From positions 1 to 64,000 of the forward strand of contig JAHEZD010000022.1 in assembly GCA_023251255.1 (NCBI GenBank): a stretch of 64,000 bases of DNA. The letters are read 5' to 3'. Positions 53,777 to 63,275 of this stretch are shown piece by piece. Numbering within the stretch: the stretch's first letter is position 1; each line of letters opens with the position of its first letter. Position numbers and translations under genes: made by a program. The notes beneath the pieces are model-generated. The model was given only the letters and a program-made list of their open reading frames with translations, did no database searches and was not told the origin of the DNA. The DNA is from Chitinophagaceae bacterium. GTDB taxonomy: Bacteria > Bacteroidota > Bacteroidia > Chitinophagales > Chitinophagaceae.

Positions 53777-53798
53777 TCATCCCCTTTAGGGGATAGGG
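53777..53798 (+). repeat. CCCCTTTAGGGG palindrome directly before leuB
   Basis: ATCCCCTTTAGGGGATAGGG fills the leuD-leuB gap and ends 3 bases before the leuB ATG. It is the non-coding counterpart of the elements inside leuC, trpB, trpA, ilvN and ilvA, in the same orientation relative to the gene, and would place a hairpin over the ribosome-binding region. Confidence 0.75.
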
Positions 53799-53801
53799 CT
53801 T

Positions 53802-54923
53802 ATGAAAAAGAATATAACAGTTATAGAAGGCGACGGTATTGGGCCAGAAGTTACAGCACAGTCCATCAAAGTATTGGAAGCCATTGCCAAGCGGTATGGT
53901 CATGAATTTGTTTATGACCATCAATTAATGGGAGCTATTGCCATTGACAAAACAGGCAACCCATTACCTGATGAAACCATTGAATCATGCCTTAACAGTG
54001 ATGCAGTGCTGTTTGGTGCCATTGGCCATCCAAAATATGATAATGACCCAACTGCAAAGGTCCGTCCGGAGCAGGGTTTATTGAAGCTGAGGAAATCATT
54101 GCAGTTGTTTGCCAACATCCGCCCGGTTACCACTTATGCTTCCTTGCACCATCTGTCCCCATTAAAATCAAAATTGCTGGAAGATATTGACTTCATCATT
54201 TTCCGTGAACTGACAGGGGGCATCTACTTCGGCAAAAAGGAACTGAATGCAGAAGGTACCATTGCCAGTGATGAATGCATTTACAGTGTGGAGGAAATAG
54301 AACGTGTGGCCCATTTGGCTTTCCACTTTGCACAGAAGCCTGGCCGCAGAAAAAAATTGACCTTGGTTGACAAAGCAAACGTGTTGGAAACATCACGTCT
54401 ATGGCGTAAAGTGGTGCAACAAGTGGCCAGCCAATACCCAGATGTGGAGGTAAACTATATGTTTGTGGACAATGCCGCCATGCAGATTATCCTGTACCCA
54501 AAGCAGTTTGATGTGATACTTACGGAGAACATGTTTGGCGATATCATCAGTGACGAAGCAAGTGTACTGGCTGGTTCCCTTGGCTTATTGCCCAGTGCTT
54601 CTGTAGGCAAAGGAACAGTGCTGTTCGAACCTATCCATGGTTCCTACCCGCAAGCTGCCGGCAAGGACATTGCCAATCCAATTGGTTCCATTCTATCCAC
54701 CGCCATGCTGCTTGAATACCTAGGCATGGCTGATGAAGCTTTGCTCGTCCGTGAAGCTGTTACCTGGACCTTGGAGCACAAATTTGTTTCAAAGGATATA
54801 GACCCCATCAACTTTTATTTCACATCCACCATTGGCGACCTGATTGCAGACTTTGTAAGCAATAATATCCCCGGTGTGGTGCATGCGCAGAATATAGAAT
54901 TGAGGAAGTCAACCATCATATAA
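53802..54923 (+). CDS. leuB: 3-isopropylmalate dehydrogenase
   Basis: 373 residues. It oxidatively decarboxylates 3-isopropylmalate with NAD. ITVIEGDGIGPEVTAQS, the substrate arginines in KVRPEQGLLKLRKSLQLFAN, FRELTGGIYFGKK, and the metal Asp residues in TENMFGDIISDEAS are all present, with LFEPIHGSYPQAAGKDIANP binding NAD. It is the last leu gene; a 120-bp gap with an AAGCTTAA-type repeat precedes the ilv promoter. Confidence 0.96.
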   Translation: MKKNITVIEGDGIGPEVTAQSIKVLEAIAKRYGHEFVYDHQLMGAIAIDKTGNPLPDETIESCLNSDAVLFGAIGHPKYDNDPTAKVRPEQGLLKLRKSLQLFANIRPVTTYASLHHLSPLKSKLLEDIDFIIFRELTGGIYFGKKELNAEGTIASDECIYSVEEIERVAHLAFHFAQKPGRRKKLTLVDKANVLETSRLWRKVVQQVASQYPDVEVNYMFVDNAAMQIILYPKQFDVILTENMFGDIISDEASVLAGSLGLLPSASVGKGTVLFEPIHGSYPQAAGKDIANPIGSILSTAMLLEYLGMADEALLVREAVTWTLEHKFVSKDIDPINFYFTSTIGDLIADFVSNNIPGVVHAQNIELRKSTII

Positions 54924-54997
54924 GCCGAAGGCTTAACGCTAAAAGCTAAGGGCTAGAGCATTCATTCGGCATTAAGCATTCAGCTTAAAAATAGTTC

Positions 54998-55028
54998 TTT
55001 GTTATTTCAAGAGGCGGCGTTATATTCG
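54998..55028 (+). promoter_or_regulatory. Promoter of the ilv genes
   Basis: TTTG (54998-55001), a 19-base spacer, then TATATTCG (55021-55028), one base from TAnnTTTG. Predicted start near 55034, about 10 bases before the ilvL ATG. Confidence 0.6.
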
Positions 55029-55044
55029 TTCAATAAACATCTAC

Positions 55045-55146
55045 ATGCTACAAGGCAAATTACATAATGCAATCAGTGTTGTAACCGCAATAATTATTGT
55101 GGTGGCTGTCATTATTATTCCTGCTGCGCATGGAGGTGCAAGTTGA
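55045..55146 (+). CDS. ilvL: ilv leader peptide (Ile/Val-rich)
   Basis: 33 codons beginning MLQGKLHNAISVVTA and continuing with I-I-I-V-V-A-V-I-I-I then P-A-A-H-G-G-A-S, TGA. Fifteen of the 33 residues are branched-chain (one Leu pair included), and the run III-VV-A-V-III followed by Pro recalls the enterobacterial ilv leaders. It precedes an intrinsic terminator and ilvE, so it should sense charged tRNA-Ile and tRNA-Val. GGAGGTG at 55132-55138 can pair with CGCCTCC (55177-55183) of the terminator stem as an antiterminator. Confidence 0.9.
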   Translation: MLQGKLHNAISVVTAIIIVVAVIIIPAAHGGAS

Positions 55147-55173
55147 TGTTAATACAAACGAATTAAACATACA

Positions 55174-55202
55174 ACCCGCCTCCAAAAGAGGCGGGTTTTT
55201 TA
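55174..55202 (+). terminator. ilv attenuator terminator
   Basis: Perfect 9-bp stem ACCCGCCTC (55174-55182) / GAGGCGGGT (55188-55196), loop CAAAA, followed by a run of T. It lies 27 bases after the ilvL stop and about 84 bases before ilvE. A palindromic CTTCTCC/GGAGAAG repeat follows at about 55220-55237. Confidence 0.92.
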
Positions 55203-55285
55203 TTATCAAAAAAGCCCGCATCCGCTTCTCTTCTCCTTTAGGAGAAGATACCTGAAAGGCAGATGAGGCAAAAACACTAAAAACA

Positions 55286-56179
55286 ATGTATTACAACGAG
55301 AACACGATTATCTATCAGAATGGCCAGTTTGTAAAGGCAAGCGAAGCCAAAACAGATTTGTACAGTCAGAGCCTACACTATGGTTATGCTGTGTTTGAAG
55401 GTATCCGTTCGTATAAAACAGCCAGTGGCGAAACAAAAATATTCAAGGAGGTAGTGCATTATGAACGCTTGAAAAAATCAGCATTGGCATTGAACATGCC
55501 CTACCCTTTTGATACGGGTGAACTGGTTGCTGCAACCTATAAAGTGCTTGAACAAAATAATTTGCAGGATGCCTATATCCGTCCATTGGTATACGCCCCA
55601 GCCAATATGAGCTTCAATAAAAACACGGAATCGTTCATTGTAATTGAAGCATGGGAAATGGGCCTGTTCTTGGGTGATAAATTGCTACGGGTAATGACAT
55701 CCTCCTTTCAGCGCCCCAATCCAAAAGGTTTCAAGATAGAAGCAAAAGCAACAGGCCATTATGTGAACTCCATCTTGGCAAGTCAGGAAGCCAAGGCCAA
55801 TGGCTTTGATGAAGCCTTGCTAACAGACATGAATGGTTTTGCAGCAGAAGGCCCTGGAGCCAATATGTTTTATGAAAAAGACAGCAAGCTGTTTACACCG
55901 TCATTGGGCAATATACTACCGGGTATCACAAGGGCAACCGTTCTGGAGATATGTGCTGAACACCAAATTGAAGTGGAAGAGAAACTGTTCACCACTGATG
56001 AAATAAAACAGCAAGCGGATACAGCCTTTTATTGTGGCACTGCCGCTGAAATTGTTGGCTGGCAATCATTGGATGATGTGGAGTTTAAGAAGCCATGGAA
56101 TGAAACAGTGAGTGCGCTGGTACAAAAAGCATATAAAGCAAAAGTATTGGATACAGCTTATATAGTAAATAGGCGATAG
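55286..56179 (+). CDS. ilvE: Branched-chain amino acid aminotransferase
   Basis: 297 residues. A class IV PLP transaminase for the last step of Ile, Val and Leu synthesis. The lysine is Lys154 (KIEAKATGHYVNSILAS); LHYGYAVFEGIRSY and LPGITRATVLEI are family motifs, with EEKLFTTDEIKQ and FYCGTAAEIVG toward the C-terminus. The final residues (YIVNRR) are encoded by the edge of a GGCGATAGTTCAT-type repeat. It is the first gene after the ilvL attenuator. Confidence 0.95.
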   Translation: MYYNENTIIYQNGQFVKASEAKTDLYSQSLHYGYAVFEGIRSYKTASGETKIFKEVVHYERLKKSALALNMPYPFDTGELVAATYKVLEQNNLQDAYIRPLVYAPANMSFNKNTESFIVIEAWEMGLFLGDKLLRVMTSSFQRPNPKGFKIEAKATGHYVNSILASQEAKANGFDEALLTDMNGFAAEGPGANMFYEKDSKLFTPSLGNILPGITRATVLEICAEHQIEVEEKLFTTDEIKQQADTAFYCGTAAEIVGWQSLDDVEFKKPWNETVSALVQKAYKAKVLDTAYIVNRR

Positions 56180-56234
56180 TTCATCATAAGAACATCCTAA
56201 ACTATTAACGATTACCCATGACCTATTAACCATA
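56169..56234. repeat. Dispersed AGTTCAT/ATGACC-type repeat
   Basis: Fills the ilvE-ilvD gap (AGGCGATAGTTCAT ... CCATGACCTATTAACC) and overlaps the last codons of ilvE. Same family as 12421-12468 and 52518-52590. Confidence 0.65.
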
Positions 56235-56252
56235 ATAAACTAAGTAGATAAA

Positions 56253-57938
56253 ATGTCAGAACTCAATAAATACTCGAAAACATTAACACAGGATGTAACC
56301 CAACCTGCAGCACAGGCCATGTACTATGCCATTGGCTTTAAGGAAGAGGATTTCCATAAAGCACAGGTTGGCATTGCAAGCATGGGATGGGATGGCAACC
56401 CTTGCAACATGCACCTGAACGATTTAGCAACTGAAGTAAAGAAAAGTGTGGATGCCACAGAAGGCTTGCTGGGACTTCGTTTCTACACCATTGGTGTAAG
56501 TGATGGCATCAGCATGGGCACCGATGGCATGCGTTACAGTTTGGTAAGTAGGGATGTGATTGCTGACAGTATCGAGACCAATGCTGGCGCCCAATATTAT
56601 GATGCCATTATTGGCGTTCCGGGTTGTGACAAGAACATGCCGGGGACCATTATGGCGATGGGAAGATTGAACCGCCCATCCATCATGTTGTATGGAGGAA
56701 CGATTGCTCCCGGTCATTATCAGGGTCAGGACCTGAATATCGTTTCTGCCTTTGAAGCCCTTGGGCAAAAGATTGCAGGAAACTTAAGCGAAGCAGATTT
56801 CAAGGGGATTGTAAAACATAGTTGCCCGGGTGCTGGCGCCTGTGGTGGCATGTACACTGCAAACACTATGGCAAGCGCCATTGAAGCAATGGGCATGAGC
56901 TTGCCATATTCATCATCCAATCCTGCATTGAGTGAGGACAAACAAAAAGAATGTGCAGCAGTTGGCGAAGCGATAAAAGTATTGCTAGCCAAGGATATCA
57001 AACCAAAGGATATCATGACACGCAAAGCATTTGAAAATGCCATTACGGTTATCATGGTGCTGGGAGGAAGCACCAATGCCGTGCTGCATTTAATAGCCAT
57101 GGCAAAAAGTGTGGGTGTAGAATTAAGTCAGGATGATTTCCAAACCATCAGTAACAAAATTCCCGTGTTGGCAGATTTCAAGCCGAGCGGAAAATACCTG
57201 ATGGAAGACCTGCACCAGCATGGTGGTGTGCCAAGTGTAATGAAATACTTGTACAGCAAAGGTTTGTTGCATGGCGATTGCTTAACCGTAACTGGAAAGA
57301 CTGTTGCGGAAAATTTAGCTGAAGCAAAGGAGTTGGACTTTGACAAACAGAAAATCATCATGCCATTGGAAGAACCTTTAAAGGCAACTGGTCACCTACA
57401 AATATTGTATGGCAACCTTGCTACCGGTGGCAGCGTTGCAAAAATATCCGGTAAGGAGAGCGAGCGTTTCGAAGGAACGGCAAGGGTATTTGATGGAGAG
57501 AAGGATTTGATTGCAGGTATCTCCTCTGGCAAGGTTCATGCAGGTGATGTAGTGGTAATAAGGTACATAGGTCCGCGAGGCGCACCCGGCATGCCTGAAA
57601 TGTTGAAGCCCACTGGAGCCATTATTGGTGCCGGTTTGGGTAAGTCTGTAGCATTGATAACCGACGGAAGGTTCAGTGGAGGCACACATGGTTTTGTGGT
57701 TGGTCATATTACACCTGAAGCATTTGATGGTGGCCTGATTGGTTTGGTGGAAGACAATGACATCATTGAAATTGATGCTATCAGCAACACACTCAATTTA
57801 AAAGTAAGTGATGATGTACTTGCACAACGCAAGGCTAATTGGAAACAACCTGCATTGAAAGCAACCAGTGGTGTGCTGTATAAATATGCCAAGTTGGTAA
57901 AGACTGCTGCTGAAGGTTGTGTGACGGATGAAGACTAA
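56253..57938 (+). CDS. ilvD: Dihydroxy-acid dehydratase
   Basis: 561 residues. It dehydrates dihydroxy acids to 2-oxo acids in Ile and Val synthesis. Iron-sulfur ligands are Cys51 ([12 protein letters not shown]), Cys125 ([12 protein letters not shown]) and Cys197 ([14 protein letters not shown]). [27 protein letters not shown] and [18 protein letters not shown] are conserved. The length is that of the short IlvD type. Its 3' neighbour is a TonB-C domain guest gene rather than ilvB. Confidence 0.96.
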   Translation: MSELNKYSKTLTQDVTQPAAQAMYYAIGFKEEDFHKAQVGIASMGWDGNPCNMHLNDLATEVKKSVDATEGLLGLRFYTIGVSDGISMGTDGMRYSLVSRDVIADSIETNAGAQYYDAIIGVPGCDKNMPGTIMAMGRLNRPSIMLYGGTIAPGHYQGQDLNIVSAFEALGQKIAGNLSEADFKGIVKHSCPGAGACGGMYTANTMASAIEAMGMSLPYSSSNPALSEDKQKECAAVGEAIKVLLAKDIKPKDIMTRKAFENAITVIMVLGGSTNAVLHLIAMAKSVGVELSQDDFQTISNKIPVLADFKPSGKYLMEDLHQHGGVPSVMKYLYSKGLLHGDCLTVTGKTVAENLAEAKELDFDKQKIIMPLEEPLKATGHLQILYGNLATGGSVAKISGKESERFEGTARVFDGEKDLIAGISSGKVHAGDVVVIRYIGPRGAPGMPEMLKPTGAIIGAGLGKSVALITDGRFSGGTHGFVVGHITPEAFDGGLIGLVEDNDIIEIDAISNTLNLKVSDDVLAQRKANWKQPALKATSGVLYKYAKLVKTAAEGCVTDED

Positions 57939-57940
57939 AC

Positions 57941-57989
57941 AATGTGCTAATTAGCTGATGTGATAATTGGATAATGGATTGAAGCGGAG
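57941..57989. repeat. Dispersed AATGTGCTAATTAGCTGA repeat
   Basis: Second copy of the repeat at 18323-18370, here directly after ilvD and 11 bp before the guest gene at 58000. Confidence 0.7.
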
Positions 57990-57999
57990 ATAAAATTTC

Positions 58000-58740
58000 A
58001 TGAAATATAGATTAACCATATTGTTTTTTGTTGTTGCAACAAGTAGTAATGCCCAAAATAATTCATTCGTGAAATATTTTGATTCTACATGGCAACCTTG
58101 TGCAAAAGAAAAAGCTTCCTTTTATACACAGTTTGAAAAGCAGGATACGGTTTACCAATGCATTTCTTATTATTTCCCATCGAATGAACTTTATGGAAAA
58201 TCCACATTTAGGGACACTTTATTTAGAAGTGGTGTTGGTACAATGGTTAGATATTATAAAGGTGGTGCGGTTAAGGATTCCACTTATTTTGACAATAAAG
58301 GCAGTACCCTAACACAAAAAGGTTATTATGAAACAGGGCGGTTGCATTCCAGTGTAAGGTTCATTGACTATAAAGCCATCACAGAAGGTTATGATGAAAA
58401 TGGCAAGCCGATGAAAATATTTACTGTTGTCCAAATTCCAGCAGAATTCCCAGGCGGTCTAGAGAAATGGAATGAGTTCTTAGTTGAACATTTAAGAGGT
58501 AATATTCCCAAAAGAAAAAAAGCGCCTGCAGGGAAATACACCGTTGTTATAAGTTTTATTGTAGACAAGCAAGGAAACCTTACTAACATGACAGCAGGAA
58601 ACGACCCTGGCTACGGCACGAAGGAGGAAGCCATTAGGGTTCTTTCTAAGTCACCTAAATGGATTCCTGCTAAGCAAGATGGAGCGAATGTTATTTACCG
58701 CCATCGTCAATCAATCACTTTTGAAGTAATCGAAAATTAA
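58000..58740 (+). CDS. Exported protein with MORN-like repeats and TonB-C-like domain
   Basis: 246 residues with a signal peptide (MKYRLTILFFVVATSSNAQN). The middle has short toxin-antitoxin/MORN-like repeats (VRYYKGGAVKDSTYFDNKG, QKGYYETGRLHSSVRFID). The C-terminal 90 residues (FPGGLEKWNEFLVEHLRGNI, then VVISFIVDKQGNLTNMTAGN and AIRVLSKSPKWIPAKQDG) match the energy-transducer TonB C-terminal fold as found in many Bacteroidota exported proteins without a TonB membrane helix. A periplasmic role is likely. It is a guest between ilvD and ilvB. Confidence 0.75.
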   Translation: MKYRLTILFFVVATSSNAQNNSFVKYFDSTWQPCAKEKASFYTQFEKQDTVYQCISYYFPSNELYGKSTFRDTLFRSGVGTMVRYYKGGAVKDSTYFDNKGSTLTQKGYYETGRLHSSVRFIDYKAITEGYDENGKPMKIFTVVQIPAEFPGGLEKWNEFLVEHLRGNIPKRKKAPAGKYTVVISFIVDKQGNLTNMTAGNDPGYGTKEEAIRVLSKSPKWIPAKQDGANVIYRHRQSITFEVIEN

Positions 58741-58755
58741 ATTAAAATACGTGTC

Positions 58756-60504
<1,749 letters not shown>

Positions 60505-60599
60505 AAAACACCCCGCCTATCCTCCCCTAAGAGTAGAGCAATGGAGGAAATTGTGGAGAAGATAAATGCGAAGATTATTAAGAAAATAAATGTAGAATT

Positions 60600-61241
60600 A
60601 TGAGCCACTTACATACCAATAGCAAGCTTCAAAGTTCCCTTTCAGGAGCGGGGGGGTACCAGGAATTCACGGTAACGGTTTATACGGAGAACCAGGTTGG
60701 TTTGCTCAACCGTATCGCTATCATCTTCTCCAGGAGGAAGATAAATATTGAAAGTTTGAATACTTCACCAACAGAAGTTGAAAGTGTTCACCGCTTCACC
60801 ATTGTCATTACGGAAACTGAAGATGTCGTAAGGAAACTGTGCCGACAAATTGAAAAACAAGTGGAGGTATTGAAAGCTTATTACAATACCAACGAAGAAA
60901 TCATCTGGCAGGAAATGGCTTTGTACAAGGTGCCTACAGACATCATTGCTGCTGAGGTAAAAGTGGAAAGACTGCTTCGTGAACATGGTGCACACACAGT
61001 GGTAATAAGAAAGGATTATACCGTGTTCCAAGTATCTGGGCACCGGGAAGAAACAGAAAACCTGGTTAAGGTACTTGAGCCTTATGGCCTAATAGAATTT
61101 GTTAGGAGTGCAAGGGTGGCCATCATCAAGAACAGCAACGGTTTCCATGAAAAGCTGAAAGAGTTTGAAGCAATGGCTCCGGGCGAGGAAGCGATTGAGA
61201 ATGAATACTTGAATGAAGGAGAAGCGGTCTTCTCCATGTAA
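60600..61241 (+). CDS. ilvN: Acetolactate synthase regulatory (small) subunit
   Basis: 213 residues. An ACT domain (FTVTVYTENQVGLLNRIAII, RRKINIESLNTSPTE) followed by the C-terminal activation domain conveys feedback by valine to IlvB. The N-terminus has about 20 extra residues, of which S-S-L-S-G-A-G-G-Y is encoded by a CCCTTTCAGG-type repeat at 60635-60658, just before the ACT strand. The ATG overlaps the stop of a 20-codon frame at 60541-60603 (ATGA), so coupling to a tiny upstream frame is possible. Confidence 0.93.
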   Translation: MSHLHTNSKLQSSLSGAGGYQEFTVTVYTENQVGLLNRIAIIFSRRKINIESLNTSPTEVESVHRFTIVITETEDVVRKLCRQIEKQVEVLKAYYNTNEEIIWQEMALYKVPTDIIAAEVKVERLLREHGAHTVVIRKDYTVFQVSGHREETENLVKVLEPYGLIEFVRSARVAIIKNSNGFHEKLKEFEAMAPGEEAIENEYLNEGEAVFSM

Positions 61242-61252
61242 AATAAATTACT

Positions 61253-61636
61253 ATGACAGTTCAAAAAACAATACCTATTCTAAGAATTTTCGACTACAAA
61301 AAAGCAATCGAATTCTATGTTGATTGGCTTGGTTTCAAAATTGTTTGGGAACACATATTTGAAGAGAACACACCTGTGTATATGGAAGTTGAAAGGGATG
61401 GAGTTACACTTCATCTCAGTGAACACCATGGAGATGGAACACCAGGAACGCATGTATATATCTGGTGCAATGATGGGTTGAAAGAATTCCATCAAGAAAT
61501 CATCGACAAAAAATACAAGTACAACAGGCCAGGTTTTGAAGAAACATTTTATGGTACATGGTCAGTAACAGTGAATGACCCTTTCGACAACAAGATTTGT
61601 TTCAATGAAAAAAGGCCTGAAACAACAAAAGAATAA
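61253..61636 (+). CDS. VOC (glyoxalase superfamily) protein
   Basis: 127 residues. TIPILRIFDYKKAIEFYVDW LG opens the fold, VYMEVERDGVTLHLSEHHGD is the central strand pair, and VNDPFDNKICFNE carries the terminal Glu, as in bleomycin-resistance-like proteins. It probably binds a small ligand or metal; the substrate is unknown. It is a guest between ilvN (11 bp) and ilvC, followed by an ATTCAATACTTAAAATTTAA-type repeat at 61637-61672. Confidence 0.85.
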   Translation: MTVQKTIPILRIFDYKKAIEFYVDWLGFKIVWEHIFEENTPVYMEVERDGVTLHLSEHHGDGTPGTHVYIWCNDGLKEFHQEIIDKKYKYNRPGFEETFYGTWSVTVNDPFDNKICFNEKRPETTKE

Positions 61637-61672
61637 TCATTCAATACTTAAAATTTAAAACTCAAAATAAAA
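61637..61672. repeat. Dispersed AT-rich palindrome before ilvC
   Basis: ATTCAATACTTAAAATTTAA followed by AACTCAAAAT, of the same style as 28081-28139 and 53086-53163, ending 4 bp before the ilvC ATG. Confidence 0.6.
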
Positions 61673-61675
61673 AAA

Positions 61676-63157
61676 ATGGCAAATTATTTCAACACATTAT
61701 CTCTTAGGGAAAAACTCAACCAACTAGGTGTTTGTGAATTTTTGGATGGCAGCAATTTCGCCGATGGCGTAAATGCACTGAAGGGCAAGAAAATGGTCAT
61801 CGTTGGTTGCGGCGCGCAAGGCCTTAACCAAGGTTTGAACCTTCGTGATTCTGGCTTGGATGTTTCTTATACTCTACGTAAGGAAGCCATTGAACAAAAA
61901 AGAGCTTCCTGGAAAAATGCAACCGAAAACGGTTTCACTGTTGGCACTTATGAGGAACTGATACCTACCGCTGATTTGGTATTGAACCTTACACCAGATA
62001 AACAACATACTTCTGTTATCAAAGCCATCATGCCTTTGATGAAACAAGGTGCTACCCTCTCCTACTCACATGGTTTCAATATCGTTGAAGAAGGTACGCA
62101 AATACGCAAGGACCTTACTGTAATTATGGTGGCCCCCAAATGCCCGGGCTCCGAAGTCCGTGCAGAATATGTGCGTGGTTTTGGTGTACCTACCTTGATT
62201 GCCGTGCATCCGGAAAACGACCCGGAAGGAAAGGGCCTTGCCCAAGCAAAGGCTTATGCAGCTGGTACTGGTGGGCATAAAGCTGGTGTATTGAAATCAT
62301 CTTTTGTTGCCGAAGTAAAAAGCGATTTGATGGGCGAGCAGACCATTCTATGTGGTGTGCTGCAAACAGGCTCCATCCTATCGTTTGACAAAATGGTGGA
62401 GAAAGGCATTGAGCCTGCTTATGCCGCAAAGCTTATCCAGTATGGTTGGGAAGTAGTTACAGAAGCGTTGAAACATGGTGGCATCACTGCCATGATGGAC
62501 AGGCTCTCCAATCCCGCTAAAATAAAAGCGTATGAATTGAGTGAGGAACTGAAAAACATTTGGCGCCCATTGTTCCAAAAACACCAGGATGACATTATGA
62601 GTGGCGAATTCTCCAAGACCATGATGGAAGATTGGGCCAATGATGATAAAAATCTCTTGACCTGGAGAGCAGCCACTGGTGAAACAGCTTTTGAAAAAAC
62701 AGCCCCAACTGATGCCAAGATTGCTGAACAGGAATATTTCGACAGTGGTTTACTACTTGTTGCTTTTGTAAGGGCAGGTGTTGAGTTGGCATTTGAAACC
62801 ATGGTACAATCAGGTATCAAAGCTGAAAGTGCCTACTATGAAAGCTTGCATGAAACGCCATTGATTGCAAACACCATCGCACGTAAAAAACTGTTTGAAA
62901 TGAACCGTGTAATTTCTGATACTGCCGAGTATGGTTGCTACTTATTTGACCATGCAGCCAAACCAATGCTGACAGATTTCATGAAGCAAATAGACAAGGA
63001 TGTCATTGGCACCAACTTCAATGCTGGCAAGGATGCCGGTGTTGACAACAAAACCTTGATTGAAGTAAACCATATCATCCGTTCACATCAGGTAGAAGCT
63101 GTTGGCCAAGTGTTGAGGCAAGCCATGACTGCCATGAAAGTAATCCATACTGTTTAA
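61676..63157 (+). CDS. ilvC: Ketol-acid reductoisomerase, class II
   Basis: 493 residues, the long class II form with two C-terminal knotted domains. It isomerises and reduces acetolactate with NADPH. Rossmann motif [20 protein letters not shown], specificity loop [14 protein letters not shown] (Arg and Ser contacts fit NADPH), [20 protein letters not shown], and metal-binding [15 protein letters not shown] are all there. ilvA follows after 118 bp. Confidence 0.96.
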   Translation: MANYFNTLSLREKLNQLGVCEFLDGSNFADGVNALKGKKMVIVGCGAQGLNQGLNLRDSGLDVSYTLRKEAIEQKRASWKNATENGFTVGTYEELIPTADLVLNLTPDKQHTSVIKAIMPLMKQGATLSYSHGFNIVEEGTQIRKDLTVIMVAPKCPGSEVRAEYVRGFGVPTLIAVHPENDPEGKGLAQAKAYAAGTGGHKAGVLKSSFVAEVKSDLMGEQTILCGVLQTGSILSFDKMVEKGIEPAYAAKLIQYGWEVVTEALKHGGITAMMDRLSNPAKIKAYELSEELKNIWRPLFQKHQDDIMSGEFSKTMMEDWANDDKNLLTWRAATGETAFEKTAPTDAKIAEQEYFDSGLLLVAFVRAGVELAFETMVQSGIKAESAYYESLHETPLIANTIARKKLFEMNRVISDTAEYGCYLFDHAAKPMLTDFMKQIDKDVIGTNFNAGKDAGVDNKTLIEVNHIIRSHQVEAVGQVLRQAMTAMKVIHTV

Positions 63158-63158
63158 A

Positions 63159-63200
63159 CCCTCACCTATCTGCTCTTAAGGAGAGGGAAATGGAGAAGAT
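63159..63200 (+). repeat. CTCTTAAGGAGAGG palindromic repeat between ilvC and ilvA
   Basis: CTCACCTATCTGCTCTTAAG followed by GAGAGGGAAATGGAGAAG. The same wording (CCTAT, CTCCCCTAAGAG, AATGGAGGAA, GGAGAAG) recurs between ilvB and ilvN at 60510-60565 and, inverted, at 22478-22518. Confidence 0.65.
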
Positions 63201-63275
63201 TTGAGTGGCGTTTTTGAATACAGTTAGGTAACGAAAAGCGGATATTAAATAAATCGCCTGAAAGATAATAATAGC

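Noticed and set aside
55011-55017. GAGGCGG upstream of ilvL, identical to the terminator's 3' arm, as an antiterminator segment
   Set aside because: It falls inside the spacer of the predicted ilv promoter and would not be transcribed.
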